A stretch of 64,000 nt of DNA, taken from assembly GCA_013368315.1 (NCBI GenBank), contig JAACJM010000107.1, positions 124,001-188,000 of the forward strand, in the 5' to 3' direction. The position numbers and the translations under genes were made by a program. Positions 46,487-58,362 of this stretch are shown one piece after another. Under the pieces are notes generated by a model. That model did not search any database and was not told where the DNA came from. It saw only the letters and a list, made by a program, of their open reading frames with translations. Source of the stretch: Tetrapyrgos nigripes (lineage: Eukaryota > Basidiomycota > Agaricomycetes > Agaricales > Campanellaceae). Positions within the stretch are counted from its first letter, which is position 1. Each line of letters starts with the position of its first letter.

Positions 46487-46963
46487 TCATTGCACCTGGT
46501 CATATCGAATAGGCGGTAAAGGCTCTGCACGAATCGTTGAAAGATCGACAGACTGATCGATTGCTTCGTCGATTTCACCTATGAGGATTCTGTGCAGAGT
46601 AGAGAGACGCGGTTCAATGGATGAAACAAAGTACGCTAAACGCAAAGGGACGCACATCATATCGCCTTTGACTAGGTACAACCCCAGAGGAATCTCCTCG
46701 ACGCCTTCTTCCATGCTATAGACTCTTTCTTTCGAGTCGGAGAGTACAACATTGGATTTTTGATCGTAGCCTGCCATTACGCCCTGTACACGCGTGTTAG
46801 TCCAGACGAGATGACACGGCGCGCAGTACTCACCACGATTGCTCGCCCATCTTGTAAAATGAGGAGGACGCGCCCTGAACGAAACATATCCTTAACACAG
46901 CGTCCCAGGAGAAGAAAAGGACTTACTATCGACGTAGCCTTGAAGGCTTGAGCCGCTTGACAT
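46487..46963 (-). CDS. U6 snRNA-associated Sm-like protein Lsm8
   Basis: Four exons (46927-46963, 46834-46874, 46656-46783, 46487-46589) give 102 residues, the usual Lsm8 size. Sm motif 1 spans GYVDRRVLLILQDGRAIVGV and continues with MAGYDQKSNVVLSDSKERV. Sm motif 2 is LGLYLVKGDMIILIGEIDEA. The tail LDLSTIRAEPLPPIRY resembles Lsm8 and separates it from other Lsm proteins. Lsm8 replaces Lsm1 in the nuclear Lsm2-8 ring that binds the U6 3' end. It is divergent from the TPT-family transporter, with 200 bases between start codons. Confidence 0.9.
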
Positions 46964-47163
46964 GGAGGTAAAAGGCAGGCGGGCCGACGGAAGAAAACGA
47001 TCCCACGTTACCCGTACGCGTTTTAAAAATAAAATTTACATACTCAGACCATCACTCAATCCGTCGTCTTCTTAGTACGACTTGTCGCTGTCAGTTCCTT
47101 CCTTCCTTTCTTTATCTCTTTACTGACCTTTTTCCAGCTTTTTACTCTTGTACTTGTTCTTCC

Positions 47164-49357
47164 ATGTCTTCCTCAAGTAACAACAACCTCACCATGGACG
47201 AAAAAGCCAATCGTCCTCAACACCTCGACATCAACCGCAAGAGCTCGTTCGAGGACAGTCCTTCGCCTCTCCCCTCCCCCGCCATCGCTACCACCCCAAG
47301 ACCTAAACCTAAAGTCTCCGCATCGATGATAATACCTATATGGATCACTCTCAGCTCCGCGGTCATCATCTACAATAATTATGTCTACAACACCCTCAAC
47401 TTTAGGTATCCGGTGTTCACTGTTACATGGCATCTGTTTTTCGCGGTATGTTCTCTTTGTGTGCTTCACGTTGATGCTGAGCGCTCATCCTGACCTTTCT
47501 TACCTTCCCTGCGCTACCTCACGCTAGGCCATAGGCACCCGAGTCCTCCACCGCACAACACCTCTCCTCGATGGTCTCAAGGACATTAACATGACTAAAG
47601 ACCTCTTCCTGAAATCTATCCTCCCGATTGGTTTCCTCTTCAGCGGTAGTCTCATCCTCAGCAACACCGCTTATCTCTATCTCAGCGTTTCATATATTCA
47701 AATGCTCAAGGTGAGCCTCTTTGTGTCTTGTCTGTCTGTCTCTTTTCGTTTCCTTGGCTTTGATTTTCCCCTTCCATTTCTTCTGTCATATCTCGCTACC
47801 ATTCCGTTCCACTGGATTTGCACTACGGTCCCGTTGGAGCTCTCGTCCCTGAGCGCGTTATTCTTCTACACATGCCGTACTCCGTCCGTCCGCCAACCAC
47901 CTGAGCCTAAGGTCTTCCTCTTCAGGTGACATAGATCCTCATAGGTCCCGTCAATGCATGCATCTATCAGGATTCAGCATAGCCTTGACGGGGGTTCTAG
48001 GCCGCGTAACATCCATCAACTGACATCCATATTTAACTGAATCCGTATCTAACCAACGTGCGGGACCAAGTCTAGAGATAAAGTGGATTTCATAATTGGC
48101 CACGGTGCCCTCTTTTCTTACCCGCATTGCGACTGGTGGATTTCGCGGATGTTACTGGTGATCATGTTATCGGCCTTAGCTTGGATTGGCGTTGTACACG
48201 GTGTATACGCTTAGCTGGCATTCCTTCCCAAAATTTCGAACAACGAGAAAAAGGAAGGAAGGAAGACAAGGCACGGGACGGCTAGGACGGATAAAGAACG
48301 GCCAAGGATCACCGCAGTCATTGACCGCTTTTCGTCATTCCGAAATTTTTTGCTTGATTTGATGGCTTTCGTGTTTTCGTCTCTCCGTCCTGTTCCAGCC
48401 TTCCAGCCTGTTCCTTGCCCTTGACTATGAACTAGTCTATTTATGGCTATCTCGAGGCCGTCTATACATACAAATCTAACCTTAGTTATACCTGACCTGA
48501 TTGACATGATTTATGGTTCTATTTTCGTATTCTCTCCTCGGTTTCATGATTTCTTCTTTATGCTCTGTGTTCTTCATCTTTATGCCAAATTGCTAACGAA
48601 CGTCCTTTGTCTCTATGAACACAACCAGGCCTTCGTCCCAGTTGCCATCCTCCTCATCTCATGGACCTTCCGCGTGTCGGAACCGAATCGCAAACTGGCA
48701 GTCATAGTATTGATGATTTCAACAGGTGTAGCCTTGACTTCGCAAGGTGAATTAGGCTTCAGCATGTTTGGATTCTGTGTTCAGGCTGCTGCTGTTGCTG
48801 TGAGTGTCTTCTTTCTTTTTCATATTTTGTCATCTCACCTTTCTTCTCCCTCTCCCCAGTTTGAAGCCTCCCGCCTCGTAATGATTCAAATCCTCCTCCA
48901 CGGCCTCAAAATGGACCCTCTCGTCTCTCTCCATTATTACGCTCCCGTCTGTGCCCTCCTAAACCTCTTCACCCTCCCCTTCACCGAAGGCCTCGCACCC
49001 TTTTACGAACTTGCTCAACTTGGACCTGTGGTGTTGATAACCAACGCTGCTGTAGCGTTTTTGTTAAACATCGCCGCAGTGTTTTTGGTTGGAGTTGGGA
49101 GTGGGTTGGTGTTGACACTTGCAGGGGTGTTTAAGGACATTTTGTTGATTACTGGAAGTGTGGTTATTTTTGGGGCGACGGTGACGAGGATGCAGGTTGT
49201 TGGTGAGTTTTTGAGTTTCGTCTGGCTTTTGTTTGCCCTTTTGGTTCTGGTTTGTTCTGTTCTGTTCTGACTGTAACCTTTTCTTTCGTGTTGGATTGTA
49301 GGCTACTCAATCGCACTGGCTGGTCTGGTAATGTTCAAGACTTCTGGTTCGAAGTGA
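47164..49357 (+). CDS. Triose-phosphate-transporter-family protein
   Basis: Five exons (47164-47445, 47528-47710, 48629-48799, 48860-49202, 49302-49357) give 344 residues. The N-terminal 50 residues are polar and Ser/Pro-rich. About ten hydrophobic helices follow: MIIPIWITLSSAVIIYNNYV, then FRYPVFTVTWHLFF, LYLSVSYIQMLKAFVPVAIL, VIVLMISTGVALTSQGEL, and ITNAAVAFLLNIAAVFLVGV plus GSGLVLTLAGVFKDILLI. The SVSYIQMLKAF and LAGVFKD motifs are those of the TPT/nucleotide-sugar (DMT) group, likely Golgi or ER. The substrate cannot be told. Intron 2 is 918 bases, far above the typical 50-70 of this window. Confidence 0.88.
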
Positions 49358-49639
49358 AGTAACGGCAGAAGTGATTGTAATGGACATCTTTTATTTATTG
49401 AAATGAGAAGACGATGGATGAGGACAAACGGAGAGAGAGGATGGAGGAAGGGAGAGGGAGGAAGGGGTAGAAGAGCAAAGAATGAAGGATCTGGGATCTG
49501 GATTTTGAGATATGCTCGATGGATACCGAAAGAGGGAGAGTGATGGTCAGGGTAGGGACTGGTTGGTGACGACGGGGTACATGGGTGTGTGCTAGAGCCG
49601 ATATCAGGGGAGCGAACATGCGCAGTTGGAAGGTTCAAG

Positions 49640-51350
49640 AAACAGTGGATTGATTGAAAGGGTAGAAGAGAAAGTGACCACTGCCATCAACGCGTCAAGG
49701 ACTGTGTTTGGTTCGGGGTCAGCTCGTCAAGACCCGGGTTCTCCGGTGCTCAAGCATTTGGCACTGAATGCTCCAGGCAAAGGGGTTCTCATGCTTGTCG
49801 TAGTACGACAAGTTTACACTACAACCATATGGACATGCCTCTCCCAACACACACTCTCCACTCGTATGACGCATATAGATGATGTATCATCCATCTCGGA
49901 CCCCTGTTTGGCGTTTCTCTATTTCTTCTTGGTCTCGTTTTGTCTAGTCTCGTTTCTCTTTAGGATTTCGAGTCAAATGAATTAGGTTAAGTAGACCAGG
50001 CTATGTAGGCTTACATAGGCTACCATTCTTCCCATACTCAAGTACTTACTCACATACATATACGTACTCATATACATACACACTTATAGACTAGACTGAT
50101 TCTGCAGTTGACACTGATGCTCAGAATGCTCATAGACCTTATCACCGGCGGTACCCTGCCGGTACCACTACCACTGTCTCTTAGAAACCCACTACTTCTG
50201 CTTCTTGTACACAGAGGTCTCTGTCTGCTTGTGCTATTACTGTGTCGACATAAAAGTGTACATGTGCCGAATTGCATATCTGTTGCTGTGGGCTTGCATC
50301 AAGACATTGAATCGAAGGCGGACTTGCGAGAATTGTTTGTTTTCCGAGCCTCGAGCTCTCAGGACAAATACTGCGCTCCACAGGTTGACGGCGTTCAACT
50401 TGACGCGCAAGCGCTTCGATACAACGCTTTCAGGTTGCTTTGAGGCTTCAGATACTCATGCTTCCCAGAATCCTGATATCCGCTCCAACGAGATTTCTTC
50501 AAGGCAGCTGCTTGTGGAGAAAGGGACTCAATGATTGCAAGTTTACCCTTATTGAACGTTCATGCATGACTCGGATGCCCATTGCCAACAGCTTGCCCTT
50601 CAATCCACTAGCATCGGTACCTACCTGTTGCCCAGCTGGCAGCAAATGACAAAGACCATACTCTTCAAGTTTTTCTTCGTGAAAATTACGGCAAACTACC
50701 GGCCCTCGTAATGACGGAAATCTGTGCTCAACTTGGCGCTCAAGCCTGAATTACAGAACAAGTCCTTTTTGCGCGTCCTGAGACCTCGCGGGCTTTGAGG
50801 CTGAGCTGACAGACGTCTTGCGCTTTCCGGGCTAAATTATGAACCATAGACTAGTCCTCATCTGCTCAATTTACTCAGGCGCAGTACCTGGTTGCGGATC
50901 ACTTCACTTCTGTGCCACATTTGCGAATCCTAGGTTTCAACTTGAAAGGAAGCTGCCCTGGTCGGTCTACTCATGGATGCAGTAGACGTGTGTCCGTTGA
51001 CTAGACTCAGCTCGCTTTTCAACTGGACTAGATTTACTTACGATTCATCTCCCTTGGCCCTTGGCGTCTGAAAATGCTGCACAAATTTTTCGTTCGAGGT
51101 TGATTAATATTAACGTTGACTGATGATACCAGTGCTCGAGTCATTCCTACTGTCGAGTTCTGTCAGTAGGGTTCCTACTAGTCTGAGAGGCCTAACTCCG
51201 GTGGTGTGCAGCTCCGGCTTTCATCAGCCTGGTTTTTGCTCTGGTTTCAGTACCTTAGAATTCACGATATGGGATACTGTCCACCTCTCTTGACTTCAAG
51301 TTCATGTCCGGTTCTTTGGACCTTCTTCTGTCATCTGTGGACGCCACAGC
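49640..51350. other. Intergenic, no supported gene
   Basis: Several short overlapping frames (for example 50108-50443 and 50205-50534) show no family and no join. A short CATATAC-rich stretch lies near 50050-50090. Confidence 0.4.
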
Positions 51351-51356
51351 TAAGGG

Positions 51357-51364
51357 TATAAATA
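51357..51364 (+). promoter_or_regulatory. TATA box of the terpene synthase gene
   Basis: TATAAATA, 130 bases before the start codon, followed by a CT-rich leader ending AAAATC before ATG. Confidence 0.65.
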
Positions 51365-51493
51365 ATGCAGAGAACTCTGGGACATCTCCAGCACTAAGGA
51401 ACCTCTTGGACGTCGCCGTTACTTGTTACTGACTTCTTCATCCCTCCTGCGACCTGATCTATACCTAGACCGACCAGTCTTCTAACCAAAATC

Positions 51494-52867
51494 ATGGCAC
51501 CTTTTCCATCAGAAATCATCCAACCTACCAAGATCGATCATCCTGGCTTTGCGCCTCTCTCGCATCCGAATCCCTTCGTCGACAACAATTCTCCTTCTAG
51601 CTCGTCAACGTCAGAGTCGCTGGATTCATCGTATTTCATCCCACTTCGCATCCATACCTGCGAACCCAGTGCGGGCGACATCATCTCCAATGCCATTCGC
51701 TACACGATCGAATGTTGCTCGACACCAAATTCCAACGCACGAAAGGCGGCGCTCAAAAGACACACCAATCCTTCCGGCAATCTCTATGCTATGATGTTTA
51801 GTTCGAGTGAGAAGGATAGACTGTGTGTTGCGGTCATGTTGGTAGAGTTTTTATGCATTTTAGATGGTGAGTACATATCTGGTCATCTTTTATCTTGATT
51901 TATCGCAGTAATAACACTATCGTTCACATCTTTGGTCAATCCATAGATGTCATGGAAGAACTCGCATACGAACAAGCCATCAGAGAACACGAGATCTTGT
52001 GTCAGGCTTTGAAAACCCCCTCATGTGATGGCTTACGGGAACTTCAAGAACTAGAGACCACCGATGTCATTTGCGAGGAGGCTAACGTTCATTGCGAAGC
52101 CAGAAGCGATTGTCTTGATGGCATGAAGAAATTCCTCATTGAGATCCGCGAGTCGATCTTATCCTTATCCGGGGGACGGCAGTGCGAAATCCTCCTCACC
52201 GGTTTGGAAACGACCTTGCGACTAAGGGAATGCGCACCGGCAACTTTTGCCACTTTACGGGAGTATATTCCGTATAGGTTGATTAATCTGGATCTTGAGT
52301 GAGTAATGCTATACTCGTTAGCCCTTCACTGCTTCAGAGATCATTCGTCTCATTGTACACTCTTATGCATATAGCTTCGTCTGTCTCTTACTGCGTTGGT
52401 CGATGAACTTCAGTACTAGTATCGATTTGCCTTCTTTCTCCAGCTCATTCGCCGTCGATTTGGGGGTCGAAGATCACGGGCTGTATTCCACTCTGACCTC
52501 CTTCCAACTCAAAATAGGTGTCATCGCCGGCCTCGGCAACGATTATTATTCATGGGATCGCGAGAAAAAACACTACTCGGGGTGCTCAGATAGGTTGATG
52601 AATGCTGTTCCGGTGTTGATGAGAGAGCATAGCATAGAGGAAGATGAGGCGAAGGAAGTGCTCAAAGAGGTTATAGTGGATCAAGCTAGCAGTGTGGAAG
52701 AACTCATGGAGCAGCTGGGAGTAGGCGGCGGGGATGGGAAGCGGGAGGAGCCTATATATGGGAGGATGCAGAAGCCAGAGCTGAGACGGTATTTGGAGGC
52801 GCTGGAGTATCTGGCAGGAGGATATGTGTACTGGTGCTCTACGTGTCCACGCTATCGCATTATTTAA
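51494..52867 (+). CDS. Class I terpene synthase, single domain
   Basis: Three exons (51494-51866, 51947-52298, 52375-52867) give 405 residues. Intron 1 splits the aspartate-rich metal motif, which reads LCILDDVMEELAYEQA after splicing (DDxxE type). The second motif is GLGNDYYSWDREK, matching the NDxxSxxxE-type triad. FATLREYIPYRLINLD, with its Arg in the usual effector region, lies between them. LLRWSMNFSTSIDLPSF follows. These blocks resemble the cyclase domain of fungal fusicoccadiene/sesterterpene-type synthases rather than the common mushroom sesquiterpene synthases. No prenyltransferase domain follows; the frame ends after CSTCPRYRII. No P450 or other tailoring gene lies beside it. The product and its ring system cannot be predicted. 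Confidence 0.82.
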
Positions 52868-53930
52868 AAAGGGTCTTCCGAGCGCGACCTAGGCGAAATC
52901 TCCTAAATATGTCGACGCGTTATGGGAAATAGAGCTCATAACCAAAGACTGAAAGTAGCGTACCCTTACGACTTTCAGATCTAGAGCTTGACAGGATTCT
53001 AGGTACACGCGTGCACTGAAGTATCACTAATTATTACCTCGCCCATTCGATAAAATTTCAGTGTTCTATCAGATTAATCTATAGGCTGGGTTTAGACAGA
53101 ATATTTGCAGTGGATATATTCAGCTGAAGGAAAGGTAACAGCGAAACTGGCGGACTGCTGAATAGAGGATCCCATGCTTCAAGTTGCCGAGTCTACTTTC
53201 GCATTTTCTAACAGGACGCGATCATGAACAGGGAGATCTACTCGACAACTTGGAAATTGTCAAATAGCACCCGATCTCGATGAGCGTTTTAACTTTTAAC
53301 TTTTCAGCGCCCTGCTCCATTGTGAACGGCGTACACTGCATGAATGGGCTCCTGGCGAGCGGCGAGCTTTAGTATATTGACCCGGTTAAAACACGTTCAT
53401 TCTCAACAAGTCCAGGACTCTGGAACCGGAAGAAACCAAGAAGAAACACGGAAGTTAAAAGCTGCAATGAACTAAGGGTTGGCTAAGGGTAGCAGTAAAA
53501 TGTGGCAAACTAATTGGCTTTGAAGTTTGAGCGCTTGAGCACTGAGGGGCACCGTATTGCCAAAGACACGAATCCACTCATGAATAATCTCGTGAAACAG
53601 TGGAAGAAAATGACCGTGACCGCGGGATTATTGTCCGATACGGGCCTGAAATGACCGCCACCGTGCCTCAACGTTCAGCGTTCAACTCTGGTCGATGGTA
53701 TTCATTCTATTTATAGTTTACCTGAGTTATACTTTGTGTGTTTGTGGCGTAGTCGGCTAATCTACTCTTGATTCTTACTCTGGATCACTATCGCGGAAAT
53801 CTGAAAGGCTCTCACCAAGCTTAGGGCACATACTTGAAGGAGGGAAGTGATACGTTGAGTGACCTCAGCTGGAGCAAACTTCTCCTACCATGGTCATTGA
53901 TGACGTCAATTTTGAGATTCGTTCTCTGCA
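52868..53930. other. Intergenic, no supported gene
   Basis: AT-rich with frequent stops on both strands. No repeat structure was noticed. Confidence 0.4.
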
Positions 53931-53940
53931 ATCCAGAGGG

Positions 53941-53948
53941 TATAAAAA
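53941..53948 (+). promoter_or_regulatory. TATA box of the small-protein gene
   Basis: TATAAAAA, 123 bases before the start codon of the 69-residue protein. A 49-base intron in the leader (54008-54056, GTAAGT to ATCCAG) lies between them. Confidence 0.6.
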
Positions 53949-54063
53949 CTACTTACTACTTCCACAACCTCCACAACGAAAGTACCTCATCTGTTGTCTA
54001 CAAACTTGTAAGTCTGCTTGATTGAGTAGTTGCAAATTTGCTAACCTTTCATCCAGCTAAAAA

Positions 54064-54438
54064 ATGCCGTCGACGATTTCTGGTACCCAATCACCTCCTT
54101 TAGAGGCCACAGGCGAGCATAAACCCATGGGTCAATCGTCGGTCTCGTCGGAGGGACAAAAGGTGGATGTTGTCCCCGACGCCGAACAACGAAAACGTGA
54201 GTTTGACAGGTCGCCTCTGAAGATCTGATAGGTTGTAACGATTTCGCTATGTAAATTGCGGGCGCACAGAATATTTTTCTGAAGACTCTAAATCAGTCAG
54301 TTGACCTTTTTCGACTGATTTTTCCCCTAGCTGATTTGTGGTCTTGGCAATTAGGCTTCAGATGAAACCTCGAGAGCAGCCGGTGGGGTTAGGAAGATGG
54401 GTGAAAGCCTAGCGGATAAGCTGGAAAAGAGAGACTGA
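54064..54438 (+). CDS. Small unidentified protein (69 aa)
   Basis: Two exons (54064-54196, 54362-54438) close exactly in frame. The start MPSTISGTQSPPLEATGEHK is polar, followed by a charged stretch ending DAEQRKR. The C-terminus is a basic amphipathic helix with GGVRKMGESLADKLEKRD. There is no signal peptide or membrane segment. Support comes from a TATA box, a canonical leader intron and a clean exon junction rather than from homology. A middle exon inside the 165-base intron cannot be excluded. The function is unknown. Confidence 0.5.
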
Positions 54439-54756
54439 ATTCGAACATTTGACATCTTCTGATATGTACGCGGAGATCCGCGCGGACGTGGAGACTGTTG
54501 TACCGACCCGACCCTAGTAGCTAGATCACTGAGATTCTATGTATGTAGGCCCACTGACCCAATCATGTCTTGTGAAAATCATGTACATACTTAAAATGCA
54601 GGGACTCGCATCTAGAAAACAGTCTCTGTTGTATTTTTAACCTATCCTCCGGATATGTGCAATATAGTAGTACATTGTCGCTTTTGACTGCTTGCCACTT
54701 CAAGGGGACTTCGCCTGTCCGTCTATACTCATCGGACTGGGTAAGACGACACAGAA

Positions 54757-56054
54757 TCACCGCTTGAGGTATTCAGTCCACCATTCCTCAAATAGTGAAA
54801 GCCCCAAGTCACCGACGAGATCCTCCGTCTCCTTGGTGTACAGCTGACAGTCTTTTGGTCGGGAAGTCGCTCCCTCACCTTTGGGAGGCTCCGCATCAGG
54901 AATGATATGACCATGAGGTAGACCTAGGATCTTGGCGAAGATGAGGCACATCTCGTATTTCGTGAACGGTTCTGCTCCCGAGTAGTGCAGGATAGACGGT
55001 ATAGGTTGCTTGACATCTGCGCAGGGACAGGTCGGTCAAAAATATCTTAGCGAACGGTCCGCCGCCTACAATGTAAGCAATTCAGACGAACGAACCTGTC
55101 AGTCGAACAAGGAAGTTGGCCACATCAATTACATTGGTGGGGTAACGGGTTGCGTAGTGGTCCATATTGTATTGTTTACCGGATTGGTCCTGAACAACGT
55201 CGAGGAGGATGTTGACAGCGCTGTCAGAGTTTTTGGGAGCGGGTCCATATCTGGGGCAGTCTGTCTTCAGAAAATACGGATTTGTCAAATGATACGAGAG
55301 CATACAATACTGGAACTCTGAGGGCGACTGCTTTCACGCCATCGAAGCCGAGGACCGCTACTTCGCCGTCTCGCTTAGTTATGCCATACAGTTGAAGAGG
55401 GTTCGTTGTGGATGAGGGAGTATACGGTGGTGATGTTCCGTCAAACACGTAATCTACGATTCCTCAGCGAACAGAGACCCTGGAAGTAAACAGGACTAAC
55501 CTGTGGAGATATACACAAGAGTGTAGTTCAGAGACTTTGCTAAGCTTGCAAGGTGGGCGGGAACTTCGGCGTTAAGCTTCATGACGCCGAGTTAAATATC
55601 AGAGCACGAAGATCCATGGCAGACTCACCCTGCGTGTCCCTTCAGTGTCCTGCACAAGCAGATGCACATCAATACGATGACATACGTCGTCAGATTACTC
55701 CCACTAACTTTTTCAGCTACATCTGGACGCCTTTCTGCGGCGCAATGGATGACCCCTGCAACAACAATGCCAGATGACAGAGTAAGGTCCCTGTTTTTGC
55801 ATTAAATAGGTACAAGACGTACAAGCAGGTTTAAACTCCTTAAAGACTCTGTCGACCTCAGTTTGGTTCGTCAAATCAAGTGGAAGCAGACCATCGCCGG
55901 TGCGAGTGTTGGAAAGTGCCAGAACTTCGACGCCGTCTTTTTGCTTGAAAGCTTCACGAACAGCAGATCCAAGAACACCAGATGCTCCTATTTTACAAGT
56001 TAGTCGTACCAGAAGAGCAATGCGAGATTACTTTCCAGTGATGATGATTTTCAT
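54757..56054 (-). CDS. MAT2B-like NAD(P)-binding reductase (RmlD family)
   Basis: A minus-strand multi-exon gene for an extended short-chain dehydrogenase like the regulatory beta subunit of methionine adenosyltransferase, related to dTDP-4-dehydrorhamnose reductases. Seen in order: a Rossmann start MKIIITG then ASGVLGSAVREAF, LVYISTDYVFDGTSPPYTP, YGITKRDGEVAVLG with the YxxxK pair, ALRVPVLYGPAPKNSD across an intron, NMDHYATRYPTNVIDVANFL, and LHYSGAEPFTKYEMCLIFAK. The C-terminus ends LFEEWWTEYLKR. The first junction is abnormal: the only GT donor near ATCACTG adds four bases and breaks the frame, whereas an in-frame join would need a GA-AG intron. It may be functional with unusual splicing, or damaged. 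Confidence 0.78.
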
Positions 56055-56099
56055 GGCGATGTTGATGATTCAGAGGAAAGGTTGTGGTTATCGAGAGAC

Positions 56100-58362
56100 G
56101 TCATCTTTCTGTGGCTGTGTCGCCGTACATCACCTTGTTCCGAACTCCCACAAGTTCAACGCCGTTTTTCCTGTATCTCTTCTAGTTTTGGCTGTATTTC
56201 CACCTCCGCACAATTACGATGAAGTCTCAGCAACAAAATTCTGAATCCGGTCTCATGTATGAAAATATCTTTGAAGTCTCACAAATTCTCTTTCCTACTC
56301 ACCTCGAGAATAAGTACCGTCTAAAGACCCAGGCGTGTCTTAAGTAAATCTCTTGCGACCTGCGATCTCCTTTGGTTTAATTAGCATGTTCCTACCTTCT
56401 AGTGCGTCTGTACGCAACTTTCTCTCAAGAGAGCTTCAGGTGACATTCTGGAGAGGCCAGAAAGAAAATGTTTGGTGCCTTCCTTCATATTGCATCCGAT
56501 GCATTCTTTCCTGTCCTGTTGTGTTCGGCAAATTGAATCAAGCAAAATGAACGCTCTGATCTGCTTGACCCGGTCTATTGCCATTGTGTCCCAGTAATGC
56601 CAATCTCTTGCCTATCACATGTTGGTTTCGGAAAAACGACGCTATCCAAGATTTTGGACTTTCTGCCGCTTCACTCCAGGGGTTTACTTCCAGACTCAGA
56701 GATTCTGTTGTTCATCAATGCTATCTCAACAAGGTCGGTAACTTTTCCCATTGTATACTATCTACTTAACTCAAGCCTATTATTGATCTTCATGACTGGA
56801 GAAATTGGAAACATCATGGGGTTAAAGAATTGCTTCAAATATTAACGGATCTCTTTGAGTCGACCTCCGTTCCGTTGCAGCAGTTTATTTCCCACCAAGC
56901 AAAAGGTTAGTTCTTTCAGTTCCTCGCTCGTGACTGAGTCTTGGGCTTGCGTCTGTGGCTTATCTTTCCTACCATAGGCCATAGATGTTCTTATGACAGC
57001 CTTCGCAATCCCATCGGCTATCGGAAACCAGTTTTTGTACTTGATAATAACCTGGGCTGCTTAGGCTCACTGTCCCCGGATTATTGGTAAAGTCATTGTG
57101 CCACAATCACGGTCGAACCATTGCATCAAGTGAACTTTCTACCTTCATCGATAACAGCCTTGGTGAGTGGCCCGTCGTCCTCAATTTGCGGACTTAAACA
57201 GAAGTGCAGTGACTTGACGTCTTATGTTCAATTTCTGCATCTGAGTTCAAGAAATGTAGACTTTTCAGTGCAGATCATTTTACGTGTAGGAGGACTTTCA
57301 TGAAGAGAAGGTCTCAGCTTAGTCTCAGCTTTCTGGCACTGGTATTCCGAGAGTCTGACCCACGGTCCACCAAGGTGGAATGGCGTGACCTGAAGATCTA
57401 CTGCCTAGTGGCAAGTAAAAGATATGGTTGCTACGACGATTACTGGTGACTTGCCTTATCGGGGTAAGCTCTTGGGCATACCTCCCCACACTGATAGAGT
57501 GCGTACTTGAGCGTCTGTAGAAAATAGATTGGCCTTGACAAGCAAAAAATTTCCCGGATTAGGGTGCATATGCATGTCGAACATGTGGGTTTAATTTTTG
57601 GTGCGTCTTCCATCTAGTCGTTATAGCCATGAATAGCCCGTAGATTTTTCCATACCCATTTTGGAAGGTACAACTTGCTTTCTGACGACTTTGATCTGCA
57701 GCGAGTCAGATCTAGAGTAGATTTTTGAAACACTTCCGAAGTACAATGCCACAGGGCCTGCAAATGTGAACGTTCTTCCAGGTGAGTAGTAACCTCTCTT
57801 ATTGCTCTCCCTGATTCGCCGTGCTAGAAAATCCACATCTTTGGTGTACTCAGCGCTCAGCCGCCTCCTCCGATGTGTTTGTTTGAATGCGTTGTCAAGG
57901 TTTTCTCCGCTCAAGCGGGGTGATGTCAATTCGACCCTTGCACGTATCGTTCTCCGGACGAGGAAGCTTCTTTCACTAATCTTCCACCCAAGATAATTTA
58001 ATTGTCCATGGGACAGCACTGAGCCCCTCTGACTGATCCGGTTCGTCTAGGCTGCCTGTGTGAACTTCGCAGCTTAAGCTGAGGTACTTAAAATCACACA
58101 TAGAAAGTGAAGAAAGATCCAAATCTGACCCGGCGATGGTCCGTCGATCCATTGCTTCGGGTTAACGCCTTTCGAATGGGGACATGTCAAGATATCCTTT
58201 TCCATTCTTTCCAAGTTAGGAACAGATGTATAAGCCCTATAGTGACGCAAATTGCGTGGAAGAAATAGTTAGCTCTATGTATATATCTGCGCTTCTTTTT
58301 CTTTTAGCATTTTTTTCCACCTCCCCAAACTTCAGCGGTTCCCATAATCCTCCCCCTTGACC
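56100..58362. other. Intergenic, no supported gene
   Basis: Frames on both strands are short. The longest, at 57621-58019 on the minus strand, has no ATG near its 5' end and no recognisable motif. An imperfect CTCAGCTTAGTCTCAGCTT repeat lies near 57311. Confidence 0.4.

Noticed and set aside
46089..46490. 133-codon minus-strand frame downstream of LSM8
   Set aside because: It begins in the last LSM8 exon in another frame and has no family match; more likely 3' UTR.
47711..48628. C/D-box snoRNA in the long TPT intron
   Set aside because: No RTGATGA box C with a paired CTGA box D was seen.
57621..58019. 132-codon minus-strand frame
   Set aside because: It starts only with GTG, with no ATG near its 5' end, and shows no motif or splice-linked partner.
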